From Paracoccus denitrificans (GTDB lineage: Bacteria; Pseudomonadota; Alphaproteobacteria; Rhodobacterales; Rhodobacteraceae): a stretch of DNA of 64,000 nucleotides. Under the pieces are notes generated by a model, which was not told the origin of the DNA, searched no databases, and worked only from the letters and a program-made list of their open reading frames with translations. The stretch is taken from NCBI RefSeq assembly GCF_900100045.1, contig NZ_FNEA01000003.1, forward strand, positions 124,001 to 188,000, written 5' to 3'. Shown in pieces: positions 42,708-51,910 of this stretch. The position numbers and the translations under genes were made by a program. Each line of letters opens with the position of its first letter. Position 1 is the stretch's first letter.

Positions 42708-43711
42708 CGGCGCGGGAAGGCCGGGGCCGGACCCAACACCACCGGGCCAAGGCTCGTCTTGCCGTCGGCGAAGCTCAGCGGCAGGCGCAGCTCGCCCTCG
42801 GCAGGGGGCGGAAAGCTGAAGCCCGCATTCTCGGGCAGCGGCAGGTCCGAGATGTTCTTCAGCATCGTCCCGGCGAGCGTCACCACCTTGGGCGGGATCA
42901 GCCCGGCCGTGGCCGCGGCCTGCAAGAGCGGTTTCGCATCCCGGGTGTAAAGCACGACCCGGCCCTGGGCGCGGCCCTGCGTATCCGCCTCGACCCGGCC
43001 GAGGATGCGTGCCTGCACCGCGCCCAGGCGCAATTCGGCATCGTCAAGCTGCAACCCGACCGGCAGCGGTGCCAGATCGGGCGTAAGCGTCGAGGGCCGG
43101 GGCAGGGCGTCCAGCCAGACCCGGCCGGTGGCGTTCATGCTCAGCCGGCCCGGCAGGGGCAGGGTCGCGAACAGGCCGGGCTCCAGATCGTCGAGGGTGA
43201 GGTCCAGGTCGTAGGCCGCGGCCGCATCGGGCGGCGCATTCGCGTCCAGCGCCGCCAGTTCCGCATCGGCTTGCAGCCCTTTTGCCAGTTCTGTCCCCTC
43301 AATCGTCAACACGCCGGCACTGATCCCGGCAGAGGCCATGCCCAGCCCGTTCAGCGGCTGAACGCGCAGCCGGGCGGTGGCATCGGCAAGCCCGAGTTCC
43401 AAGGGGCCGGAGCCGGGGTCCAGCACCGCGCGGGGCGGTAGGGCCAGCCGCAGCGTGGTCGGGCGCAAGGGGGTCAGCCAAAGCTCGGCCTGCGGCAGCT
43501 CGATCCGGCCGGCCCCGGTCTGCAATTCCAGCGCCGAAACCCGCACCCCGATCCGCCGAGGGTCGCGCAATTCCTGCGCCGCACCCAGGGCCGCCATGGG
43601 CTCCTGGGCCGCGATCCGGCGCAGTTGCTGCGCCAGCAGGCTTTCGCCGCCCAGCCAGAGCCCGCCCAGGATCAGGGCAAGAACGATCAAAGGGGCAAGC
43701 AATCGGCGCAT
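42704..43711 (-). CDS. DUF2125 protein
   Basis: A 335-residue protein of the DUF2125 family common in Rhodobacterales. One N-terminal membrane helix or signal anchor is at 5-22 ('APLIVLALILGGLWLGG'), followed by a beta-rich periplasmic body ('ALELQTGAGRIELPQAELWLTPL', 'LDLTLDDLEPGLF'). No enzymatic residues are recognisable. The repeat-like strands recall AsmA or lipid-transfer type scaffolds, but that is inference. The ATG at 43711 starts the hydrophobic anchor; the upstream extension of 14 codons is rejected. It is convergent with the dehydrogenase gene. Confidence 0.82.
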   Translation of the reverse strand: MRRLLAPLIVLALILGGLWLGGESLLAQQLRRIAAQEPMAALGAAQELRDPRRIGVRVSALELQTGAGRIELPQAELWLTPLRPTTLRLALPPRAVLDPGSGPLELGLADATARLRVQPLNGLGMASAGISAGVLTIEGTELAKGLQADAELAALDANAPPDAAAAYDLDLTLDDLEPGLFATLPLPGRLSMNATGRVWLDALPRPSTLTPDLAPLPVGLQLDDAELRLGAVQARILGRVEADTQGRAQGRVVLYTRDAKPLLQAAATAGLIPPKVVTLAGTMLKNISDLPLPENAGFSFPPPAEGELRLPLSFADGKTSLGPVVLGPAPAFPRR

Positions 43712-43803
43712 CCTGTCCTCGTGGTTTTCATGGCGTCTTGGAACGCCGGCCATGCTGTCCTAAGTTTTTCCTGACCGGATTATCTAGGGCGTCGGGGTAA
43801 AGA

Positions 43804-44358
43804 ATGGGTGAACGGCGGGAGCATTGGGTCTTTGCCTATGGCTCGCTGATGTGGGATCCGGGCTTTCCCGTGGCCGAGATGGTGTCCGCGCGGCTCGACG
43901 GCTATGCCCGCAGCTTCTGCCTGCGCTCGGTCGTCTATCGCGGCACCAGCGAGGTGCCCGGGCTGGTCCTGGGCCTGGACGCCGAGCCGGGCGCGCATTG
44001 CCGGGGCCTGGCGCTGCGCGTGGCCGAGCCGGAATGGGAGGAGACGCTGGCCGCCCTGCGCGAGCGCGAATTGACGACCAACGCCTATGCGGAACTGTCT
44101 CTGCCCCTGGTGTTGGAGGACGGCCGCGCGGTCGAGGCGGTCGCCTATGTGATCCGCCGCGACCATGACCAATATGCCGGCCCCCTGGACCTGCACGAAC
44201 AGGCCCGGATCATCGCCCGGGCGCAGGGCGGGCGGGGGCCGAACGCGGATTACCTGTTCAATACCGCCCGGCACCTGGCGCAGATGGGCATCGAGGACCA
44301 CGCCATGGACGAATTGGCGCGGCAGGTGCGCGGCTTGCTGCATCCCGGCCGGGAATAG
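43804..44358 (+). CDS. ChaC-like gamma-glutamylcyclotransferase
   Basis: A 184-residue protein with the cyclotransferase start 'VFAYGSLMWDPGF' (about 9-21), the 'YGSL' loop that binds the gamma-glutamyl group, and 'CLRSVVYRGTSEVPGLVLGLD' as in ChaC. The conserved general-base Glu lies in 'LRERELTTNAY' (about 92-102). ChaC enzymes split glutathione to 5-oxoproline and Cys-Gly. It stands upstream of the MotA-like gene on the same strand. Confidence 0.9.
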   Translation: MGERREHWVFAYGSLMWDPGFPVAEMVSARLDGYARSFCLRSVVYRGTSEVPGLVLGLDAEPGAHCRGLALRVAEPEWEETLAALRERELTTNAYAELSLPLVLEDGRAVEAVAYVIRRDHDQYAGPLDLHEQARIIARAQGGRGPNADYLFNTARHLAQMGIEDHAMDELARQVRGLLHPGRE

Positions 44359-44440
44359 CGATGATCCGACCCGGCGACGACGCTTGGCAGGCGCGGGTCC
44401 GCCCTCTACAGTCGGGCCGAAAGCTGCAAGGGGGTCGAAC

Positions 44441-46093
44441 TTGTCCCGAACCGACGCTGAACCGCCCGAAGATCCGCCCGCCGCGCCGGAAGGCCGCCGC
44501 TCTCGTGCCGCCCGGCTGGCGGCGACGCGCGAGGGGGGGGCGGGCGGAACCGGTCCTTCGCAGCCGCAATTCTCGCAGCCGGTGCGGCAGATCCTGCTGA
44601 TGCTGATCGTGCTGGTGCTGGTCGTGGCAGGGGCCTGGTTCGCCTATGGCCGGATCGTCTCGATCTTTCATTCGAACGAATACCTGAACGGGCTGATCCT
44701 CGCCGTCTTCGTCATGGGCGTGCTGGGCTGCTTCTGGCAGGTGGCCGAGCTGGTGAAATCGGTCAGCTGGATCGAGCGTTTCGCCGCCCGTCGCCGCAAT
44801 GCCGCCGAACGCGGCGTCAGCGCCCCCGAACCGGCCGGGCCGGACGACGCGCCACGGCTGCTTGCACCACTGGCCGCGCTTTTGGGCCAGCGCGGGCCAG
44901 CCGCCGGCGCGATCTCGACCGAATCCTCGCGCTCGATCCTGGAATCGGTGGCGACCCGGATCGACGAGGCCCGCGACATCACCCGCTATCTGGCGAACCT
45001 GCTGATCTTCCTGGGCCTTCTGGGGACGTTCTACGGGCTTGCGACCACGGTGCCCGCCGTGGTGGACACGATCCGAGCCCTTGCGCCGCAGGATGGCGAG
45101 ACCGGGCTCGAGGTCTTCAACAAGCTGATGACCGGGCTGGAATCGCAGTTGGGCGGCATGGCCACGGCCTTTTCCAGCTCGCTGCTGGGTCTGGCGGGCT
45201 CGTTGGTGGTCGGGCTGCTGGAGCTGTTCGTCGCCCATGGCCAGAACCGCTTCTATCGCGAGCTCGAGGAGTGGATGTCGGGGTTCACCCGCATCGGCCT
45301 GGGCGGCGCCGAAGGGCAGGGGCTGGGCGAGGCGGCGCTGGCCGGCTTCATCGAGCGGGTCGAGGCGCAGATGGCGGGCTTGCAGGAGTTCTACCTGCGC
45401 CGCGACGAATTGCGCGACGAGGAGGCCGCGGCCGCCGACCAGCGCTCGCTGGCGCTGGCCGAGGGGGTGGAGCGGCTGGCCGGCTTGCTCGGCTCGGATC
45501 GCGACCGGCTGGGCGAGACGCTGGCCGCCGAACGCGAGGCGACGGCGCAGGCGCTGACCGGGGTCGAGCAGGCGATCGGCGCCTTGGCCGCGCCGCGCCG
45601 CGACCCGGATCTGGTCGCCCTGCTTGACCGGCTGGCCGATGCGCCGCGCCATGATCCGGCACTGCTGGCGGTGCTGGAGCGGGTCGGCGAAGGCCAGGCA
45701 CGGCTTGCGGCCCTGGCCGAGGCATCGCCGCAACCGGGGATCGACGGCGCGGCCTTGGGCGAGGCATTGGAAAGGCTGGCCGAGGGGCAGGGCCGGCTGG
45801 CGACACTGGCCGAGTCCGGGGCGCCCGACAATTCCCGGCTGATCCGCGTGCTGGAGCGGCTGGCCGAGGGGCAGGACCGCATCCTCGAGCTTGGTGCGCA
45901 GCGGCCGGTTCCCGGCACCGTCTCGGGCGACGATCCCGAGGCGCGGATGCGGCTGCGCTCGATCGACGTGCAACTGGGCCGGCTGGTCGAGGAAACGGCC
46001 AGCGGCCGCGACGGGCTGGTCGCCGAGCTGCGCAGCGATCTGGCCGCGCTGACCCGCGCCATCCGCAGCCTGGAGCGCGGCGATGGGACTTAG
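44441..46093 (+). CDS. MotA/TolQ/ExbB-like proton channel protein with coiled tail
   Basis: A 550-residue protein. Helices are at about 45-65, 78-95, 185-205 ('YLANLLIFLGLLGTFYGLA') and 245-262 ('FSSSLLGLAGSLVVGLLELF'), the MotA/TolQ arrangement. The last 250 residues are helical and Ala-rich, with three copies of 'L.ER(L/V).EGQ.R(L/I)..L'. No ATG fits; TTG at 44441 has AGGGGG 6 bp upstream and begins the protein. There are no flagellar, tol or exb genes around. It overlaps the MotB-like gene by 11 bp, so the two form one complex. The overall design resembles ZorA of Zorya, but the locus looks core. Confidence 0.82.
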   Translation: MSRTDAEPPEDPPAAPEGRRSRAARLAATREGGAGGTGPSQPQFSQPVRQILLMLIVLVLVVAGAWFAYGRIVSIFHSNEYLNGLILAVFVMGVLGCFWQVAELVKSVSWIERFAARRRNAAERGVSAPEPAGPDDAPRLLAPLAALLGQRGPAAGAISTESSRSILESVATRIDEARDITRYLANLLIFLGLLGTFYGLATTVPAVVDTIRALAPQDGETGLEVFNKLMTGLESQLGGMATAFSSSLLGLAGSLVVGLLELFVAHGQNRFYRELEEWMSGFTRIGLGGAEGQGLGEAALAGFIERVEAQMAGLQEFYLRRDELRDEEAAAADQRSLALAEGVERLAGLLGSDRDRLGETLAAEREATAQALTGVEQAIGALAAPRRDPDLVALLDRLADAPRHDPALLAVLERVGEGQARLAALAEASPQPGIDGAALGEALERLAEGQGRLATLAESGAPDNSRLIRVLERLAEGQDRILELGAQRPVPGTVSGDDPEARMRLRSIDVQLGRLVEETASGRDGLVAELRSDLAALTRAIRSLERGDGT

Positions 46094-47474
46094 CCGGGGC
46101 AGCGGCAACCGTTTTTCCGCCACGATCTGGCCGGGCTTCGTCGATGCGATGACGGCGCTTCTGATGGTCATGATGTTCGTGCTGACCATCTTTCTGCTGG
46201 TGCAGTCGGTGCTGCGCGACCAGATCACCACGCAGGACAGCGAACTCGATCAGCTGGGCCGGCAGGTGGCCGAGCTTTCGGATGCGCTGTCCACCTCGCA
46301 GGCGCGGGCGGCCTCGCTGGACCGCGACCTGGGTGCCGAGCGCGAGCGGCTGCGGCGCTCCGAACAGGCCGTAACGGCCGCGCGGGCCGAGATCGACGCC
46401 CAGACCGAGGCCGCGCGACTGGCCGCCGCCCGGCGCGAGGCGCTGGAGGCGCTGATCGGCGACCTGCGGCGCCGGAACACCGAAACCCGGCAGCAACTGG
46501 ACGAGACCGAGGCGGCCCGGCTGGCCGATGCCGCCGCGGCCGAGGCACTGCGCGAGCGGCTGGCAAAGTCCGACGCCGAACTGGACGCCACCATGCTGGA
46601 ACTGGAGGCGGCGCGAAAGCAGGCCGAGGAAACCCTGACCCTGCTGGCCGCCGCCGAGACCGCCAAGCAGGAATTGGACGAGCAGGCCGAGGCCCGGGCC
46701 AGCGAGGCCGAGAAGCAGGCCGCCCTGCTGGCCCTGGCCCGGCAGCAGCTATCCGAGCAGGAGGCGCTGTCGGTCGAGGACCGACGCCGGCTTGCGGCGC
46801 TGAACCAGCAGGTGGCGCAGCTCAACAGCCAGCTGGGCAGCCTGCGCGCCGTGCTGGATGCCGCCGGAGAGGAGCGCCGCGAAGCCGATCTGCGCGCCGA
46901 GGATCTGGGCCGGCAGCTGAACGTCGCCCTGCTGCGCGCCGCCGAAGAGGAACGCAAGCGCCGCGCGCTGGAGGAAGAGGCGCGCAGCAAGGCCGAAGCC
47001 GAGGCCAAGGATCTGGCGCGCTATCGGTCGGAATTCTTTGGACGGCTGTCGCAGATCCTCGCCGGGCGCGAGGGGGTGCGGGTCGTGGGCGACCGCTTCG
47101 TCTTTTCCTCGGAGGTGCTGTTTGCGCCGGGCGAGGCGACACTGTCGCCCGAAGGCCGGACACAGGTGGCGCGGGTGGCGGACATGCTGAAACAGATCTC
47201 CGGCGACATCCCGCCCGAGATCGACTGGATGATCCGCGTCGACGGCCATACCGACAATCTGCCGCTGTCGGGGCAGGGGCGGTATCGCGACAACTGGGAA
47301 CTCAGCCAGGCGCGGGCGCTGGCAGTGGTGCGCTATATGGTGGACGACCTAGGCTTTCCGGCGACCCGCCTCGCGCCCGCCGGTTTCGCCGATACCCGTC
47401 CGGTGGCGCAGGGCGACGCGCCCGAAGCCCGCGCCCAGAACCGCCGCATCGAATTGAAGCTGACCGAGCGCTAG
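46083..47474 (+). CDS. MotB/OmpA-like peptidoglycan-binding partner
   Basis: A 463-residue protein. Helix 'GFVDAMTALLMVMMFVLTIFLLVQ' at 19-42 carries the Asp (D22) that is the proton-accepting residue in MotB/ExbD-type stators. A coiled coil of about 270 residues follows (55-325), then a C-terminal OmpA domain with 'RVDGHTDNLP' (about 385-394) and 'NWELSQARALAVVRYM' for peptidoglycan binding. With the preceding MotA-like protein it probably makes a cell-wall-anchored ion-driven unit of unknown output. Confidence 0.85.
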   Translation: MGLSRGSGNRFSATIWPGFVDAMTALLMVMMFVLTIFLLVQSVLRDQITTQDSELDQLGRQVAELSDALSTSQARAASLDRDLGAERERLRRSEQAVTAARAEIDAQTEAARLAAARREALEALIGDLRRRNTETRQQLDETEAARLADAAAAEALRERLAKSDAELDATMLELEAARKQAEETLTLLAAAETAKQELDEQAEARASEAEKQAALLALARQQLSEQEALSVEDRRRLAALNQQVAQLNSQLGSLRAVLDAAGEERREADLRAEDLGRQLNVALLRAAEEERKRRALEEEARSKAEAEAKDLARYRSEFFGRLSQILAGREGVRVVGDRFVFSSEVLFAPGEATLSPEGRTQVARVADMLKQISGDIPPEIDWMIRVDGHTDNLPLSGQGRYRDNWELSQARALAVVRYMVDDLGFPATRLAPAGFADTRPVAQGDAPEARAQNRRIELKLTER

Positions 47475-47492
47475 CCGCCACGCCGGCCGAAG

Positions 47493-47515
47493 CCGGCCCG
47501 GGACTTGCGGGCCGG
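47493..47515. terminator. Hairpin between convergent OmpA-like and NYN genes
   Basis: CCGGCCCG and CGGGCCGG form a perfect 8-bp stem with a 7-base loop, placed in the 42-bp convergent gap. There is no clear U-tract, so the stop signal may be shared by both strands or weak. Confidence 0.5.
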
Positions 47516-47516
47516 T

Positions 47517-48068
47517 TCAGCTTTCCTGCGGGGCGGCTTCGCGCGGCGGCCGGCCGATGATGTCGCGCAGCGCGTCCAGCTCGATGAAATTATCGGCCTG
47601 GCGGCGCAATTCGTCGGCGATCATCGGCGGCTGGCTGCGCATGGTCGAGACCACCGAGACCCGCACGCCCTGGCGTTGCAGCGCCTCGACCAGGGGCCGG
47701 AAGTCGCCGTCCCCGGAAAACAGCACCGCATGATCCAGGCGCGGTGCCAGTTCCATGGCGTTGATCACCAGTTCGACATCCATGTTGCCCTTGACCTTGC
47801 GGCGACCCAGCGCGTCGGTATATTCGCGCGCGGGTTTCGTCACCATGGAATACCCGTTGTAATGCAGCCAATCGACAAGCGGGCGAATCGGTGAATAATC
47901 CTCGTTCTCCAGCAATGCCGTATAATAATAGGCGCGGATCAGCTTGCCGCGCCTTTCGAATTCCTGCCGCAGCAGCTTGTAGTCGATATCAAAGCCCAGC
48001 GATTTTGCCGCAGCATAAAGATTCGACCCGTCGATGAACAACGCCAGCCGGTCGTCCTTGTAGAACAC
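47517..48068 (-). CDS. NYN-domain nuclease, LabA/DUF88 type
   Basis: A 183-residue PIN-like NYN protein. The acidic metal sites are visible as 'ALFIDGSNLYAAAKSLGF' (about 9-26), 'KGNMDVELVINAM' (about 93-105) and 'HAVLFSGDGDFRPLVEALQRQG' (about 113-134). Such proteins are thought to cut structured RNA. It is divergent from folK by 12 bp. Confidence 0.9.
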   Translation of the reverse strand: MFYKDDRLALFIDGSNLYAAAKSLGFDIDYKLLRQEFERRGKLIRAYYYTALLENEDYSPIRPLVDWLHYNGYSMVTKPAREYTDALGRRKVKGNMDVELVINAMELAPRLDHAVLFSGDGDFRPLVEALQRQGVRVSVVSTMRSQPPMIADELRRQADNFIELDALRDIIGRPPREAAPQES

Positions 48069-48080
48069 GATTCCCCCGAA

Positions 48081-48674
48081 ATGTCTCGAAACCCTAATCA
48101 GAAAGACAACTTAGCCCTCGTGGCCCTGGGTGCAAACCTGCCTAGTTCGGCAGGTCTGCCGCTGGAAGGGCTGCGTTTTGCGTTGTCCAACATATTGAAA
48201 TTACCTGCGGTTGTGCCGGTCGCCGTCAGCAGATTCTGGTCAACGCCGGCTTTTCCTGCCGGTTCGGGTCCCGAATATGTGAATGCGGCGGCATCATTTC
48301 GCTGCGATCTTCCGCCCGAACAACTTCTGCACGAATTGCACATGATCGAGAAAATATTGGGCCGCAGCCGCGAAGGCCGGCGCTGGCAGGCACGCGGGCT
48401 GGACCTGGACCTGCTGGCCCATGGCGATCTGGTCCTGCCCGATGCCGCAGAGCAGGACCATTGGCGCAGCCTGCCGCCTCAAGAACAGCCGCTGCGCGCG
48501 CCCGACCGGCTGATCCTGCCCCATCCCCGCCTGCAGGACCGCGGTTTCGTGCTGGCGCCCCTGGCCGAGATCGCGCCGAACTGGATGCATCCGCGCCTGG
48601 GACGCAGCGTGGCGCAGATGCTGGCCGCCCTGCCGCCCGAGGCTTTGGCGGGGATTCGGCCTGCAAGTGCTTGA
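48081..48674 (+). CDS. folK: HPPK, folate pathway pyrophosphokinase
   Basis: A 197-residue 2-amino-4-hydroxy-6-hydroxymethyldihydropteridine diphosphokinase. 'VALGANLPS' starts the fold, 'YVNAAASFRCDLPPEQLLHELHMIEKILGRSREGRRWQARGLDLDLLAHGD' contains the pterin and ATP-binding residues (R-x-R-W-x-x-R-x-L-D-L-D), and 'LILPHPRLQDRGFVLAPLAEIAP' the end. It catalyses pyrophosphoryl transfer from ATP to the pterin alcohol. Confidence 0.93.
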   Translation: MSRNPNQKDNLALVALGANLPSSAGLPLEGLRFALSNILKLPAVVPVAVSRFWSTPAFPAGSGPEYVNAAASFRCDLPPEQLLHELHMIEKILGRSREGRRWQARGLDLDLLAHGDLVLPDAAEQDHWRSLPPQEQPLRAPDRLILPHPRLQDRGFVLAPLAEIAPNWMHPRLGRSVAQMLAALPPEALAGIRPASA

Positions 48675-48744
48675 CATTTCCGCTGCGGGCGCCCACATAT
48701 CCGGCCTCGCCCCTGCACCCCGATTCCAGCTGATAAGGTGACCG

Positions 48745-49101
48745 ATGGCCCGCGTTACAGTCGAAGATTGCGTCGATAAGGTTCCGAACCGTTTTGACCT
48801 GGTGATGCTGGCTGCCCATCGCGCACGCGAAATCGCTGCCGGCAGCCCGCTGACCGTCGATCGCGACAACGACAAGAATCCCGTCGTCTCGCTGCGCGAG
48901 ATCGCGGACGAAACCCAGCCCGTGGACGATCTGCGCGAGCGCATGATCGAGGCCCAGCAGACCCAGATCGAGGTCGATGAGCCCGAAGAGGATGCGATGG
49001 CGCTGCTGCTGGGTGCCGAGATGGATCGTCCGAAACCCGCCGACGAAGAGTCGGAGGAGCGCATGCTGCGCATGATGCTGGAAGCGCAGGGCAGGAACTG
49101 A
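48745..49101 (+). CDS. rpoZ: RNA polymerase omega subunit
   Basis: A 118-residue omega subunit: '[33 protein letters not shown]' in pieces of the standard RpoZ N-terminus, with an acidic C-terminal tail of variable sequence typical of alphaproteobacteria. It helps assemble the polymerase and forms part of the ppGpp site. It is placed 22 bp before the ppGpp synthetase/hydrolase gene. Confidence 0.95.
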   Translation: MARVTVEDCVDKVPNRFDLVMLAAHRAREIAAGSPLTVDRDNDKNPVVSLREIADETQPVDDLRERMIEAQQTQIEVDEPEEDAMALLLGAEMDRPKPADEESEERMLRMMLEAQGRN

Positions 49102-49123
49102 ATCCAAAGGTCTTCGGCACATC

Positions 49124-51241
49124 ATGATCGACGTCGAAGACCTCATCGCGCTTATCCGCAATTACAACCCGCGCACCAATGCCGAACTGATCCGCAACGC
49201 CTATGAATACGGGCGTCGCATGCATGAAGGACAGTTCCGGCACTCGGGTGAGCCCTATTTCACCCATCCCGTCGCTGTCGCCGCCATCCTGACCGAAATG
49301 CGGCTGGACGATGCCACCATCGTCACCGCATTGCTGCATGACACGATCGAGGACACCCGCTCGACCTGGGCCGAGGTGGCGCATATCTTCGGGCGCGAGA
49401 TCGCCGATCTGGTCGATGGGGTCACCAAGCTGACCAATCTGCAACTCTCGGGCGCGCATTCCAAGCAGGCCGAGAATTTCCGCAAGCTTTTCATGGCTAT
49501 GTCGCGCGATCTTCGCGTGATCCTGGTCAAGCTTGCCGACCGGCTGCACAATATGCGGACGATCAAGTCCATGCGCCCCGACAAGCAGTCGCAGAAGGCG
49601 CGCGAGACCATGGACATCTATGCGCCGCTTGCCGGCCGCATGGGCATGCAATGGATGCGCGAGGAACTGGAGGACCTGGCCTTCAAGGTCATCAATCCCG
49701 AAGCGCGCAATTCGATCATCCGCCGCTTCGTCAGCCTGCAGCGCGAATCCGGCGACGTGATCCCCAAGATCACCGCCGATATCCGCGCCGAGCTGGAGCG
49801 CGAGGGGATCGAGGCCGATGTCTATGGCCGCGCCAAGCGCCCCTTCAGCATCTGGCGCAAGATGCAGGAAAAGCAGCTTTCCTTCTCGCGCCTGTCCGAC
49901 ATCTACGGCTTTCGCATCATCACCCGGACCGAGCCGGACTGCTATCGCACGCTGGGCGTGATCCATCACCGCTGGCGCGCGGTGCCGGGCCGGTTCAAGG
50001 ATTACATCAGCCAGCCCAAGGCGAACGGCTACCGCTCGATCCACACCACCGTCTCGGGCCGCGACGGCAAGCGGGTCGAGGTGCAGATCCGCACCCGCCA
50101 GATGCACGAAGTGGCCGAGGCGGGCGTGGCCGCGCACTGGGCCTATCGTGACGGGGTGCGCACGGCGAACCCCTTTGCCGTCGATCCGGGCGAATGGATC
50201 GCCAGCCTGACCGAGCGTTTCGGCGAAGAGGATCACGACGAGTTCCTGGAACACGTCAAGCTGGAAATGTATTCCGACCAGGTGTTCTGCTTCACGCCCA
50301 AGGGCGACGTGATCCCGCTGCCCAAGGGCGCGACGCCACTGGATTTCGCCTATGCGATCCATACCCGGCTGGGGTCGTCCTGCGTCGGTGCCAAGGTGGA
50401 CGGCATCCGCGTGCCGCTGTGGACCCGGCTCAAGAACGGGCAGTCGGTCGATATCATTTCGGCCTCGGGCCAGCGCCCGCAGGCGACCTGGCTCGACATC
50501 GTGGTCACCGGCCGGGCCAAGGCGGCCATTCGCCGCTCGCTGCGGCAAGAGGACCGGACCCGCTTCATCCGCCTCGGCTCGGAACTGGTGCGGGTGGCCT
50601 TCGAACATGTCGGGCGCAAGGTCAGCGACAAGGCGCTGCGCACCGCCGCCAAGACCATGGCGCTGCCCGATACGGACGAATTGCTGGCGCGGATCGGCAG
50701 CGCCGAGATCTCGGCCCATGACGTGCTGACCACGCTTTACCCCGAGCTCGCCGAAAAGCGCAGCGAGATCGACGCCCGGCGCGCGGTGGCGGGGCTGGAG
50801 GCGGATCAGGAATTCACCCGCGCGCCCTGCTGCAACCCGCTGCCGGGCGAGCGCATCGTCGGCATCACCTATCGCGGCAAGGGCGTGGTGATCCATGCCA
50901 TCGACTGCCCGGTGCTGGCCGAGTTCGAGGACAGCCCGGAACGCTGGGTCGACCTGCATTGGCGCGAGGGCCAGCACCCGGCGGCCTATTCGACCATGCT
51001 GTCCCTGACCATCCGCCACGATGCCGGCGTGCTGGGCCGCATCTGCACGCTGATCGGCGCGCAGGGGGCGAATATCTCGGATCTGGAATTCATCGATCGC
51101 AAGCCGGATTTCTATCGCCTGCGAGTCGAGGTCGAGTTGCGCGACCGCGAGCATCTGCATGCGCTGCTGACCGCGCTGGAAACCGAAAGCGACGTGGCCC
51201 AGGTCTCGCGCATCCGGGATCCTTCCGCCCATATGAACTGA
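49124..51241 (+). CDS. relA/spoT: Bifunctional (p)ppGpp synthetase/hydrolase
   Basis: A 705-residue RSH protein. The hydrolase domain is intact, with 'LLHDTIEDTRST' (about 67-78, H-D pair) and 'KLADRLHNMRT'. The synthetase domain has 'RAKRPFSIWRKM' (about 236-247), 'YRSIHTTV' and 'VEVQIRT'. TGS ('FCFTPKGDVIPLPKGATPLDFAYAIHT', about 387-413) and ACT ('LSLTIRHDAGVLGRICTLIG', near 627-646) domains follow. Both active sites look complete, as expected for the single Rsh of alphaproteobacteria. Controls the stringent response. Confidence 0.95.
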   Translation: MIDVEDLIALIRNYNPRTNAELIRNAYEYGRRMHEGQFRHSGEPYFTHPVAVAAILTEMRLDDATIVTALLHDTIEDTRSTWAEVAHIFGREIADLVDGVTKLTNLQLSGAHSKQAENFRKLFMAMSRDLRVILVKLADRLHNMRTIKSMRPDKQSQKARETMDIYAPLAGRMGMQWMREELEDLAFKVINPEARNSIIRRFVSLQRESGDVIPKITADIRAELEREGIEADVYGRAKRPFSIWRKMQEKQLSFSRLSDIYGFRIITRTEPDCYRTLGVIHHRWRAVPGRFKDYISQPKANGYRSIHTTVSGRDGKRVEVQIRTRQMHEVAEAGVAAHWAYRDGVRTANPFAVDPGEWIASLTERFGEEDHDEFLEHVKLEMYSDQVFCFTPKGDVIPLPKGATPLDFAYAIHTRLGSSCVGAKVDGIRVPLWTRLKNGQSVDIISASGQRPQATWLDIVVTGRAKAAIRRSLRQEDRTRFIRLGSELVRVAFEHVGRKVSDKALRTAAKTMALPDTDELLARIGSAEISAHDVLTTLYPELAEKRSEIDARRAVAGLEADQEFTRAPCCNPLPGERIVGITYRGKGVVIHAIDCPVLAEFEDSPERWVDLHWREGQHPAAYSTMLSLTIRHDAGVLGRICTLIGAQGANISDLEFIDRKPDFYRLRVEVELRDREHLHALLTALETESDVAQVSRIRDPSAHMN

Positions 51242-51253
51242 GGGCGCGGCGGC

Positions 51254-51910
51254 ATGTTCAAGAGACGCAAGCCGCTGAGCTATGCTCAGATGTGGACCGA
51301 GATGTTCTATCCGCGCTCGGGCTGGAAGCGGGCGTCGAAATACGTGCTGCATCGGCTGCGCCGCCTGCCGGACCAGCCGCATCGGGTGGCGCGCGGCTGG
51401 GCCTGCGGCATCTTCATCTCGTTCACGCCGTTTTTCGGCTTTCATTTCATGGGCGCGGCGGCGCTGGCCTGGCTGATCCGCGGCAATATCCTGGCGGCGC
51501 TGCTGGGCACCTTCGTCGGCAATCCGCTGACCACGCCCTTCATCGCGCTGACCTCGGTGGGGCTGGGGCGCTGGATGCTGGGGGTCGAGGGCAAGTTCAC
51601 CCCGCATCTGATCTTTGACGAATTCACCCGCGCCGGCAGCGAGCTGTGGAACAACCTGCTGGCACCGCTGAGCGCGGAACGCACGGCGCATTGGGACCAG
51701 TTGCTGCAATTCAACGAGCAGATATTCCTGCCCTATGCGGTGGGGGGCGTCCTGCCCGGCCTCGCGGTCTCGGTCGCGGCGCATTACATGACCGTGCCGC
51801 TGATCAAGGCCTATCACCGCCACCGCGAAAAGCAGATGGCCGAGCGCATCGCCCGCGCCAAGCTGCGGCGCGAGCGCGAACTGGCGGAAAGGGAACGGCC
51901 GGAAAGCTAG
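51254..51910 (+). CDS. DUF2062 membrane protein
   Basis: A 218-residue protein with the DUF2062 core: 'WACGIFISFTPFFGFHFMGAAALAWLIRGNILAALLGTFVGNPLTTPFIA' (in parts, about 55-105), a helical membrane region with conserved 'GNP.T.P'. The charged C-terminal tail is Arg/Glu-rich. Function unknown; often found after spoT in Rhodobacterales. It lies 12 bp after spoT, so is likely cotranscribed. Confidence 0.87.
   Translation: MFKRRKPLSYAQMWTEMFYPRSGWKRASKYVLHRLRRLPDQPHRVARGWACGIFISFTPFFGFHFMGAAALAWLIRGNILAALLGTFVGNPLTTPFIALTSVGLGRWMLGVEGKFTPHLIFDEFTRAGSELWNNLLAPLSAERTAHWDQLLQFNEQIFLPYAVGGVLPGLAVSVAAHYMTVPLIKAYHRHREKQMAERIARAKLRRERELAERERPES

Noticed and set aside
44441..47474. A complete Zorya defence system
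   Set aside because: Only a ZorA/ZorB-like pair is present; no helicase, nuclease or other Zor effector adjoins it, and the surroundings are core genes.
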